Shown: one piece after another, positions 8,832 through 16,300 of the stretch | Layout of the letters: every line of letters begins with the position of its first letter | Position numbering within the stretch: position 1 is the stretch's first letter | Assembly: GCA_035527715.1 (NCBI GenBank) | Contig: DATKZY010000010.1 | Location: 1 to 50,281, forward strand | DNA: 50,281 nucleotides | Direction of reading: 5' to 3' | DNA from: DSUN01 sp035527715 | GTDB lineage: Bacteria; Planctomycetota; PUPC01; DSUN01 | Made by a program: the position numbers and the translations under genes | The notes under the pieces: generated by a model | What the model was told of the DNA's origin: nothing | The model's database searches: none | What the model saw: the letters and a program-made list of their open reading frames with translations, nothing else

Positions 8832-10175
8832 CTATTGCTCCAACACGACCCCGTGGATCTTGAAGCGGCCGACACCCGCGTGGCGGGAGTAGACGACGAG
8901 CGACTTGCCTCCGCCCAGCGACGCGAGCGCGGGCTGGCGAAGCTGCACGCCCGGCTCGGCGGCCACCTGGACGCCGGGCGTGGCCTTCGCCTTCGCCTCC
9001 TTGCCGGCGGGGGTGTGGTAGACGCTGCGCAGATCGGTGAGGTTCGCTGCGGCGGGTGTGCCGCCGGCATCGAGCGGCCGGGCGTCGGCCGGGTCGAGCC
9101 GCGTGGCGACGAGGCGCACCGAGACCGGCTCGTGCCTCGGATTCTCGCCCACGAGGCTCGACTGCTCGACGACGGCGACGAAGCTCTTGCCGTCGAACGC
9201 CGCGGCGCACCACAAGTCGTTCCGCGGCGGATGCCGCTCCTGGAGGCCCAGCACCGCGTGGCGCGCGCCCGACCCGTCCGGCTGGCACACGCCGGCCAGG
9301 TACCAGACCTGGTAGCTCCCGTGCTCGCCGCGGGCGTTGCTCCACACGAGGAATCGCTTGCCTGCGGGGTCCGAGGCCACCGAATGGGTCCAGCCCAGGA
9401 ACGGGGGGATCTTCCAGGGCTGGGCCTGGCCGTCGGCCGAGACGCGGATCGCGTAAGGCAACGCAGGCTGCCAGCCCGGGACGGCGTGGCCCGCCACGAT
9501 GCCGAAGCCCTCGCCATCGTAGGCCACGTGGGGAAGCAGCAGGGAGCACTTGTCCCTGGCCAACTCCTTGCCGCCCGGCTCCACAGGCTTGCCGTCCTGG
9601 ACGAACGAGCCGTAGAGCCGGTAGAGCTCCGGCGGGCTCGATGGCCGCACGTCCGACCACACGACGAGCGAGCGCTTGCCGTCCGAGGCGACGCTCGGGT
9701 AGATCTGGTTCCCCTCCACGGCAGCAACGGCGAAACCGTCGGCATCCAACACCTTGCCCTCAGGCGTCACGCGGGCGGCGTAGGCATCCCAGTCCCTCTT
9801 CCCCCGGTAGTCCTGCCACACGACGAGGAAGTTGGCTCCGTCGAACGAAACGGCGGGGTAGCTCTTGAGGCCATCGGCCCTGCACACGGGGAAGCCCTTG
9901 GGGTCGAGCGGCTTCCCGTCGGGCGCCACGCGGGCGGCGAGAATCTGTGTGTCGCGCACGCCCGCCATCGCCTCGCCTTCCTGCCACACGACCAGGTACA
10001 CGCCGCCTCCGGCCGCGATGGCCGGCCAGCGCTGGTCGCCGGTGGCAAGCTCGGGCGTCAGGTCGAAGGGCTTGCCCACCGTGAGGCCCTCGCCGGCAAG
10101 CCCAACAGCCGCAAGGGCCAAGAGGAAGACAATCGAGGACGAGGGACGAGGGACGACGACGATTGGGGAGATCAT
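8832..10175 (-). CDS. Exported VVWQ-repeat beta-propeller protein (copy 1)
   Basis: This 447-residue exported protein has blades with the cores YLVVWQE, FLVVWQDYRG, SLVVWSD and FLVWSNA, each followed by an ARVTPEGKVLD-like strand. The ATG at 10175 overlaps the upstream NHL stop (ATGA, 10172-10175). The first residues, MISPIVVVPRPSSSIV, are encoded by a GACGAGGGACGAGGG-type tract of the kind seen in intergenic repeats of this window. The signal peptide therefore seems to have been extended by a repeat insertion. A second ATG does not precede the hydrophobic core, so the repeat-derived start is retained. Function is unknown; the next gene is the GH123-like protein. Confidence 0.8.
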   Translation of the reverse strand: MISPIVVVPRPSSSIVFLLALAAVGLAGEGLTVGKPFDLTPELATGDQRWPAIAAGGGVYLVVWQEGEAMAGVRDTQILAARVAPDGKPLDPKGFPVCRADGLKSYPAVSFDGANFLVVWQDYRGKRDWDAYAARVTPEGKVLDADGFAVAAVEGNQIYPSVASDGKRSLVVWSDVRPSSPPELYRLYGSFVQDGKPVEPGGKELARDKCSLLLPHVAYDGEGFGIVAGHAVPGWQPALPYAIRVSADGQAQPWKIPPFLGWTHSVASDPAGKRFLVWSNARGEHGSYQVWYLAGVCQPDGSGARHAVLGLQERHPPRNDLWCAAAFDGKSFVAVVEQSSLVGENPRHEPVSVRLVATRLDPADARPLDAGGTPAAANLTDLRSVYHTPAGKEAKAKATPGVQVAAEPGVQLRQPALASLGGGKSLVVYSRHAGVGRFKIHGVVLEQ

Positions 10176-11416
10176 CGCTCGCCTCCCTTCGCGTCGAGGC
10201 GTCGGATGCGAATCCAGGCGCTGCGGCTGTGGAAGGGGCCGGGGGCATTCCCCTCGGCTATGGATCCCTCCGCGTTCATCGAGAGCGATTCGGGCGGGAC
10301 GAAGAAGTCCCTGGAATCGGCCGGCAGGAGGCCCCACGCGAGGTCCTTCTGAAGCACGAGCACGCGGTCGGCCTCGTAGCGGGTGCGGGCGAAGGGGATT
10401 TCGTTCTGGAACCACACGACGCCGCCCGCCCCGACGCCCCAGCCCATCGAGCAGTGCGGCTCGTAGCACGCGGGGTCGCCCGGCCCCCAGCGGGTCTTCA
10501 TCACCTTGTCCTTCGGCGCGTAGTTCACGAGGGGCACGAACTGCCCGGCGGCGGTCACTTTCCACGCGGACGGCCAGGTGCGCCCGCCGCCGTAGACCGA
10601 GCCGTCGGCCCACGCGATGAGGCCCACCCCCTCTCCCACGCCCAGGGCGATCCTGGGCACCTTGGCCTCGGGCCACTTCTGCTTGTAGACCGCCGCCAGG
10701 TCGGCGTTCACCTTTTCCGGGGTGATCAGCCAGGCCACCTGGCCATCGGGCGAGGCACGGACCAGTCCGCCGTCCATCGTGAAGTATGCGTTCCCCTTCG
10801 CGTCCATGCCCAGCCCCTTGCCGATGCGGCCGAGGTCGCCCATGACCCCGGTCTGGCCCGGCGGCAGGCGCTTCGTGCCCTTGCCCGCCGCGGTCTCGAC
10901 GGCCCACGTGCCGTCGGCCCCGCGCTGGATGCGGCGCAGGCGCCCATTGTCGGCCACGTAGACCGTGTGACCGCTGGCGACCACGCCGTCGTGGTGGCCG
11001 CCGTAGACGCCGCTGTAGTGGAACTGCGCGTGGATGGCCGGGCCGTCGGCCTCGCCGACGTCGCCCATCCCCGCGATGGGCCACACCTCGCCCTTCTCGA
11101 GAAGCCAGAACTGCCTGCGCTGGTCGCTGAAGTAGATGCGGGTATCGGACTCCCTGTCGCCCGTGTAGAGGCGTCCGGGCTGGTCGGCGGGATAGGCGGC
11201 GTAGGGCAGGCATCCGCCCACGGCCCAGCGCGCCGGCCCGCCCACCGGCTTCCCCGTGTGGCCCTGCGTGAAGGCCACGTGCTCGAGCGTCCAGCCCTCG
11301 AACCCCTTCGTCTTGAACGGCTCGAACGGCGGCGGGGGCAGGACGCCCTGCTCCCCCGCCACGGCCGTCGCGCACGCCAACACGATGCCTACCCAGCCTG
11401 GGAGCCTCACGGCCAC
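10172..11416 (-). CDS. Exported NHL-type beta-propeller protein (copy 1), first gene of operon
   Basis: This 414-residue protein has a signal peptide (VRLPGWVGIVLACATAVAG) and NHL-like blades such as GHTVYVADNGRLRRIQ, KGNAYFTMDGGLVRAS and IAWADGSVYGGG. Two GTG starts are possible, at 11416 and 11410. GAGGG sits about seven bases before the second, so translation may begin at 11410. It is the promoter-proximal gene of the run to 3761, with a promoter at 11451-11478. The tail IRIRRLDAKG resembles that of the second NHL gene. No catalytic residues are apparent. Confidence 0.78.
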   Translation of the reverse strand: MAVRLPGWVGIVLACATAVAGEQGVLPPPPFEPFKTKGFEGWTLEHVAFTQGHTGKPVGGPARWAVGGCLPYAAYPADQPGRLYTGDRESDTRIYFSDQRRQFWLLEKGEVWPIAGMGDVGEADGPAIHAQFHYSGVYGGHHDGVVASGHTVYVADNGRLRRIQRGADGTWAVETAAGKGTKRLPPGQTGVMGDLGRIGKGLGMDAKGNAYFTMDGGLVRASPDGQVAWLITPEKVNADLAAVYKQKWPEAKVPRIALGVGEGVGLIAWADGSVYGGGRTWPSAWKVTAAGQFVPLVNYAPKDKVMKTRWGPGDPACYEPHCSMGWGVGAGGVVWFQNEIPFARTRYEADRVLVLQKDLAWGLLPADSRDFFVPPESLSMNAEGSIAEGNAPGPFHSRSAWIRIRRLDAKGGER

Positions 11417-11450
11417 GCCCTCGATGATATGGCCCTCACCTCGCCACGGC

Positions 11451-11478
11451 AGTATAGCCCGTCGCGTGAGGAATGCAA
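11451..11478 (-). promoter_or_regulatory. Sigma-70-type promoter for the propeller operon
   Basis: On the minus strand, TTGCAT (11473-11478) and TATACT (11451-11456) are 16 bases apart. They lie about 35 bases upstream of the first NHL gene. The spacing and the -10 match the housekeeping consensus well. Confidence 0.6.
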
Positions 11479-11563
11479 GGGGGGAAACGGGAACGCGCTG
11501 GACGCCACTCAGCCCGAGGCAGGACGCGGCAGGGCTGAGGAGGCGTCGAAGGCTGAGAAAGAT

Positions 11564-11592
11564 TTGAACGGGGCGGGCGGCATCTGTATACT
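11564..11592 (+). promoter_or_regulatory. Sigma-70-type promoter for rpmB
   Basis: TTGAAC (11564-11569) and TATACT (11587-11592) are separated by 17 bases. The predicted start near 11599 leaves a leader of about 35 bases containing the rpmB ribosome binding site. It points away from the propeller-operon promoter, so 11451-11592 is a divergent promoter region. Confidence 0.7.
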
Positions 11593-11633
11593 ATGGGGCC
11601 TATCCGTACGTCCCAGGACGAGAGAGGAAGAGC

Positions 11634-11864
11634 ATGTCGAGAGTGTGCGAGCTGTGTGGAAAACACACCGCGTTCGGGCGCAAGATCGCGCGGCGCGGCC
11701 TGCCGAAGAGCAAGGGCGGCGTGGGCCTCAAGACCACGGGCATCACGCGCCGCACGTTCCGGCCAAACCTCCAGAAGGTCCGGATCCTGGAGAAGGGGCA
11801 CGCGCGGCGGGCGCGGGTGTGCACGGCGTGCATCCGCTCGGGCCGAATCCGCAAGGCGCCCTAG
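11634..11864 (+). CDS. rpmB: Ribosomal protein bL28, four-cysteine zinc type
   Basis: The 76-residue protein begins MSRVCELCGK and contains TFRPNLQKVRI, the conserved bL28 core, and VCTACIRSGRIRKA at the end. It is a component of the large ribosomal subunit. Cys5, Cys8, Cys63 and Cys66 form two CxxC pairs, the zinc-binding (C+) form of L28; zinc-independent paralogues lack these. GAGAGGAAG is placed correctly before the ATG. A promoter is directly upstream and the MoxR gene follows after 54 bases. Confidence 0.93.
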   Translation: MSRVCELCGKHTAFGRKIARRGLPKSKGGVGLKTTGITRRTFRPNLQKVRILEKGHARRARVCTACIRSGRIRKAP

Positions 11865-11918
11865 CGCGGCCGGCGACGAGGCAGTGTCCCCTTCACCCCA
11901 TCGCTCGGAGGATCCGCC

Positions 11919-12995
<1,077 letters not shown>

Positions 12996-13018
12996 CCGCT
13001 CTCCGAAAGGAGCCGCCC

Positions 13019-13351
13019 GTGCCCGACCTCACCTACGACCAGTTCAAGCAGATTGACCTCCGCGTCGGCCTCATCGCCGCCATCGAAGACCACCCGAACG
13101 CCAACAAGCTCTACGTCCTGAAGGTGGACATTGGGGAGGGTGTGGAGCGGCAGCTCGTGGCCGGCCTGCGCCCCTACTACCCCGACAAGGCGGCCCTCCT
13201 CGGCAAGCGGATCATCGTCGTCGCCAACCTCGCCCCCGCCGTCCTTCGCGGCATCGAGAGCCGCGGCATGCTCCTCGCCGCCCAGGATGGCGACCGCGTG
13301 ATCATCCTCACCACCGACGAGCCGATGGCCCCAGGCTCCAGGGTTCTGTGA
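13019..13351 (+). CDS. tRNA-binding (OB-fold) domain protein, MetRS C-terminal/CsaA-like
   Basis: The 110-residue protein matches the OB-fold tRNA-binding domain found at the C-terminus of methionyl-tRNA synthetase and free-standing in CsaA/Arc1p-like proteins: IDLRVGLIAAIEDHPNANKL, KRIIVVANLAPAVLRG and ESRGMLLAA. It has no catalytic synthetase domain. The GTG start at 13019 follows GAAAGGAG. It probably binds structured RNA, perhaps assisting a synthetase or acting as a chaperone. It is likely cotranscribed with moxR (23-base gap). Confidence 0.88.
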   Translation: MPDLTYDQFKQIDLRVGLIAAIEDHPNANKLYVLKVDIGEGVERQLVAGLRPYYPDKAALLGKRIIVVANLAPAVLRGIESRGMLLAAQDGDRVIILTTDEPMAPGSRVL

Positions 13352-13400
13352 GCCTGGATCCCCCTGTCGCTATAGCTGCGTACACTGCCCGCTCGGCCGA

Positions 13401-13580
13401 GTGAAGCGCGCCGAGCGCCGCTCCTCCTCGTGCGCGAGCCTGTGGTGGGACACGACCCGGCTCTACACCACAGGGGAGATTTCCGTGTCGGCCCAGGCGG
13501 CGGCCGTCCCTGAGCCGTGCAGCCGGAGCCTTCTTGCCCTCGGAGGCGTGGGCCTGCTGCGGCGCAGGCGGCGAACGTAG
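13401..13580 (+). pseudogene. Orphan C-terminal tail of a PEP-CTERM exported protein
   Basis: A short frame ending at the TAG at 13578 reads LWWDTTRLYTTGEISV and then AVPEPCSRSLLALGGVGLLRRRRRT. This is a PEP-CTERM sorting signal: a VPEP motif, a hydrophobic helix and an arginine cluster. The preceding WYDT-like sequence is typical of the end of such exported proteins. There is no convincing start or ribosome binding site; GTG 13401 is only the first codon that could serve. I therefore call it a remnant of a larger gene. Intact PEP-CTERM proteins are exported and processed by exosortase. No exosortase is in the window. Confidence 0.6.
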
Positions 13581-13606
13581 CCGCTCCAACCACAAGATGG
13601 GGCTAT

Positions 13607-13999
13607 CCTGACGCGACCCCAGTTTGGCCACTCGGCGGTTGGAAGCCCTGCAAGGGCGTCATGTGACAGCCCAGTCTGAGCAGGCGCGCTCCCAGCCCCG
13701 CTAGGGGCGTCAGGTGGTAGCCCACGGCGTAAGCCGTGGGATCGCCAGGCACCGCACAGGCAAGCCCCGTAGGGGCGACAGAACGCCCGGTGCCGAGATT
13801 TCTGCCGCCCCTACGGGGCTGTGGACCTTATGCCCGCCTGAACCCACGGCTTACGCCGTGGGCTACCCTCTGACGCCCGCCCTCGGCGGGCTACGGAGCC
13901 CGAGATGTGTGCAAAGATGAGGGCGTTGCCCTGGGCTGTACCATTTCGCCCCGTTGTGGCTCAAGAGAGGTCGAGCAGCAGAACTGGGGTCGCGTCAGG
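13607..13999. mobile_element. 393-bp non-coding element with 18-bp perfect terminal inverted repeats (MITE-like)
   Basis: The first 18 bases (13607-13624, CCTGACGCGACCCCAGTT) are the exact reverse complement of the last 18 (13982-13999). Inside is a second perfect 24-bp inverted pair (13717-13740 with 13843-13866). Within that lies a 21-bp pair with one mismatch (13763-13783 with 13800-13820). The arms themselves contain small palindromes such as CCCACGGC/GCCGTGGG. The nested design, absence of a credible gene and the inverted ends suggest a MITE-like or otherwise mobilised palindromic element. Its internal segment at 13908-13940 resembles 41760-41790. Target-site duplications were not obvious. 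Confidence 0.55.
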
Positions 14000-14045
14000 G
14001 GCCTATCCGCTTGACTCCCGCAGCAGCGTCGCATCGAGCGGCCAT

Positions 14046-14196
14046 GTCATTCTGAGCCCGTTCAACCTCGGCCGAATGGCGCGAAGAATCCCTCACGGGC
14101 GCGGGCCCGGACACCCCTTCACAGGCTCCCCATGCCGTAGCCCGGTGCCCTGCGAGATCCTTCGTCCGTCGCCATCGGCGACCTTCTCAGAATGAC
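14046..14196. repeat. GTCATTCTGAG inverted repeat pair
   Basis: GTCATTCTGAG at 14046-14056 is the exact reverse complement of CTCAGAATGAC at 14186-14196. GAAGAATCCCTC and GAGATCCTTCG lie inside. Such CATTCTGAG/CTCAGAATG palindromic repeats occur between genes in many bacterial genomes. No gene is evident from 13581 to 14544. Confidence 0.6.
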
Positions 14197-14260
14197 AGGC
14201 TATTGTCGCCACACGCCGCGCTTCGTGGCGGAAGGTCGCTTGGCCATCGCGGGTCGCGGT

Positions 14261-14409
14261 GGGGATCTTGAGCGGGCCTGAGAGGCAGGGCGCGCAGGGG
14301 GAACCGACGCCTGATGTGCTTGCTTGCCAAGCCTTTATGGCTCGCCGTCCCTCGCCAGCCCGGGGGTCTCAAGATCCCCAACCCCTATTGCGCGCACGTG
14401 GGGATCTTG
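14261..14409. repeat. GGGGATCTTG repeat, two direct and one inverted copy
   Basis: GGGGATCTTGAG (14261-14272) is the exact reverse complement of CTCAAGATCCCC (14368-14379). A third, direct copy GGGGATCTTG is at 14400-14409. They sit in the gap before the 14545 gene and could fold into alternative hairpins in its leader. Frames here have shadow-like composition. Confidence 0.5.
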
Positions 14410-14544
14410 GGCGCCTTGCCGGGCCGGCACCCCCCTGCCCGGCGCTCCCGCGGGGAGATTGCGCTGGACATCCGCCGCGTGGGCCGGTATCCTGGGAAGG
14501 GCGCAATGTGCCGAGCCCTGTCCGGCGGAAAGGAGGAGCAAGCA

Positions 14545-14940
14545 ATGAGCAGCGACAGAATCTTCCTTCTGGTGTTCGGCATCGTGCTGGCCGCGACGCG
14601 GTCGCTGGGGATCATGGCGCCAGGCTTCTTCGGGCGCTTCGCGGCGGCGGTGTGGCGGTCGCCGGCGATGCGGGCCTGGGCGAAGCCGTGGGCGGTGGTG
14701 GCGATGGCGATCGGGGGGCTCGGGCTCTATCTCGCGTGGGGGCCGCTGACGGTGCAGGGGGTGGTGCTGGCCGTGCTGTCGTGGTTCCTGCTCGGGGCGG
14801 GGTTCCTCCTGTTCATCGGCTGGGTGTACCGCTTCGCCGACAAGGTGATCGAGGCCGTGCAGGACCCGTTTCTGTGCCGCGTGATGTGCTCGATGGCCGT
14901 GGTGATCGGCCTGCTGCTCATCGCCGTCGCGCTCGCCTGA
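14545..14940 (+). CDS. Small membrane protein, unrecognised
   Basis: The 131-residue protein has three or four hydrophobic helices (about 5-22, 47-64, 71-95, 113-131), separated by a short basic loop RSPAMRAWAKPW and an acidic loop DKVIEAVQD. The ATG at 14545 is strongly supported by AAAGGAGGAGC. No catalytic or transport motif is recognised. It is followed 154 bases later by a lipoprotein gene. It is probably an inner-membrane protein of unknown role. Confidence 0.7.
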   Translation: MSSDRIFLLVFGIVLAATRSLGIMAPGFFGRFAAAVWRSPAMRAWAKPWAVVAMAIGGLGLYLAWGPLTVQGVVLAVLSWFLLGAGFLLFIGWVYRFADKVIEAVQDPFLCRVMCSMAVVIGLLLIAVALA

Positions 14941-15094
14941 CCCACCGGCAGGCCGTGCGGGCACGAGGGACAACTGAGGCCCGTCGTCGCGTCGTCGCAT
15001 TGCCGGCGTTCGGGGTTCGGCGCGCCACGACTCTCGGGCTGCCCACGGGAGGCGGCCCGCTGACCGGAACCGCACCGTCGCAGGAGGCAGGGAC

Positions 15095-15655
15095 ATGAGC
15101 ATCAAGCGCGTGGCTGTGGCACTTGGGGTTGCCGCGGGGTCGGCGGTCCTGTCGGGGTGCGTCGCTCCGTGGGCGCGGCCCCAGAGCGGGCCGATCGTGC
15201 TGGCGGTCCCCAACCGCTGGGGCACGGCGCCCGACATCACGTTCCGCGACCAGGACGGGCGGTTGCGGAGCCTGTCGAGCTTCTACGCGGACGCGACGAT
15301 TGTGGCGTTCATCGAGCAGCCCTGCACGAAGCCGGGGGCGCCGCTGCCGCTGGGCGCGCGCAAGCTGCGGGGGCGGGTGGCGGTCGTGGAAATCTGCACG
15401 CCCCCGGGCGGCTGCAAGGAGCACCACGAATGCGTGGCGCGGCGCGGCGACAAGGCGAGAAACCTGATCTCGCTGTGCGACGGCACGGGGCTTGTGCGCG
15501 AGTGGTTCGGCGTCTCCACCAAGAGCGCGGTCTTCGTCCTCGACCTGTTCGGCAGGATCGTCGCCCGAGGCACCATAGCGGACCTCGACCGCCTGACCCA
15601 GAAGGCCGAGGCCATGGCCCAGGAAGCCGAGGCCCAGCGCATGCAAATGTACTGA
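15095..15655 (+). CDS. Lipoprotein with thioredoxin/peroxiredoxin-like fold
   Basis: The 186-residue protein has a lipobox LSGC (Cys22) after a hydrophobic signal, so it should be lipidated and membrane-attached. The sequence APDITFRDQDGRLRSLSSFY followed by TIVAFIEQPC resembles the start of SCO1/AhpC-type thioredoxin folds, and AVFVLDLFGRIVARG matches the late strands. A CxxC pair is absent. Cysteines occur singly (IEQPC, VEICTPPGGC), so redox activity is uncertain. AGGAGGCAGGGAC precedes the ATG. It converges on the nitroreductase gene. Confidence 0.65.
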   Translation: MSIKRVAVALGVAAGSAVLSGCVAPWARPQSGPIVLAVPNRWGTAPDITFRDQDGRLRSLSSFYADATIVAFIEQPCTKPGAPLPLGARKLRGRVAVVEICTPPGGCKEHHECVARRGDKARNLISLCDGTGLVREWFGVSTKSAVFVLDLFGRIVARGTIADLDRLTQKAEAMAQEAEAQRMQMY

Positions 15656-15677
15656 TGCCCGGCCGGACCCGCCGCCG

Positions 15678-16175
15678 TCACTGGCCGAACCGCTCGTGGT
15701 GGACCAGGTCAGCGAGGGGCTTCTTGGGGGCCTGCTCGGGGGCCGAAGCCGGCTTGCCGATGGGCACCAGGATGATGAGGCGCAAGGAGTCGGGCACGCC
15801 GAGGAGGCCCTTCGCCCATTGCTCGCGGCGCAGGAGCGTGCCCTCCACCCAGGTGGAGCCGTAGCCGAGGGCGGTGATGGCGAGGAGCATGTTCTCGGCC
15901 GCCGCAGCAGCATCCTCGAGCCAGTACTTCGACGCCGCGGCGTCGGCCACGATGGCGATGACGCACGAGGCCCCGGCGATGAAGTCCTGGACCTGGCCGA
16001 GCTGCTCAATCGTCCCGCGGTCGCGCACGACGATGTAGTGGAGGGGCTGGACGTTCATGCCCGACGGCGCGCGGCGCCCGGCGTCGAGGATCTGCGTCAG
16101 GTCCTCCTCGCTGACCTCGGCCGGCTCCAGCCGCCGCACGCTGGCGCGATTCCTGATTGCGTCGAAGAGGTCCAT
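15678..16175 (-). CDS. Nitroreductase-family FMN oxidoreductase
   Basis: The 165-residue protein has nitroreductase-family hallmarks: AIRNRASVRRLEP at the N-terminus (FMN phosphate contacts), DAGRRAPSGMNVQPLHYIVV, and AAAAAENMLLAITALGYGSTWVEG. Family members are FMN-dependent, NAD(P)H-using oxidoreductases. This one is at the short end and the natural substrate is unknown. AAGGAGACGCCC precedes the ATG, and a promoter lies at 16200-16228. It is divergent from trpB. Confidence 0.88.
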   Translation of the reverse strand: MDLFDAIRNRASVRRLEPAEVSEEDLTQILDAGRRAPSGMNVQPLHYIVVRDRGTIEQLGQVQDFIAGASCVIAIVADAAASKYWLEDAAAAAENMLLAITALGYGSTWVEGTLLRREQWAKGLLGVPDSLRLIILVPIGKPASAPEQAPKKPLADLVHHERFGQ

Positions 16176-16199
16176 GGGCGTCTCCTTAACCTGCCGACC

Positions 16200-16228
16200 A
16201 TTCTGCGGGCGCGGGCGGCCGGTGTCAA
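16200..16228 (-). promoter_or_regulatory. Sigma-70-type promoter for the nitroreductase gene
   Basis: On the minus strand, TTGACA (16223-16228) and CAGAAT (16200-16205) are 17 bases apart, 25 bases upstream of the start codon. The -35 is a consensus match and the -10 a weaker one. Confidence 0.5.
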
Positions 16229-16241
16229 GCGGAATGTGCCT

Positions 16242-16270
16242 TTGACTCCAGTCGCGCAGTCTGGTACGAT
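16242..16270 (+). promoter_or_regulatory. Sigma-70-type promoter for trpBA
   Basis: TTGACT (16242-16247) and TACGAT (16265-16270) have a 17-base spacer. The predicted start near 16277 leaves a leader of about 24 bases carrying GGAGG. The leader has no room for a trp leader peptide or attenuator. Confidence 0.6.
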
Positions 16271-16300
16271 CCGGCGAGGAGGATTCGGAGGCGGTTGCTG

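Noticed and set aside
11540..11580. GTTCAAATC on the minus strand, resembling a tRNA T-loop
   Set aside because: The flanking bases do not pair as a T-arm, no acceptor or anticodon arms fit, and the same bases form the -35 of the rpmB promoter.
13714..13920. 68-codon plus-strand frame containing TAYAVGYPLTPALGG
   Set aside because: It lies wholly inside the palindromic element; its apparent codons come from the CCCACGG/CCGTGGG and GGGGC palindromes. No ribosome binding site or family fits.
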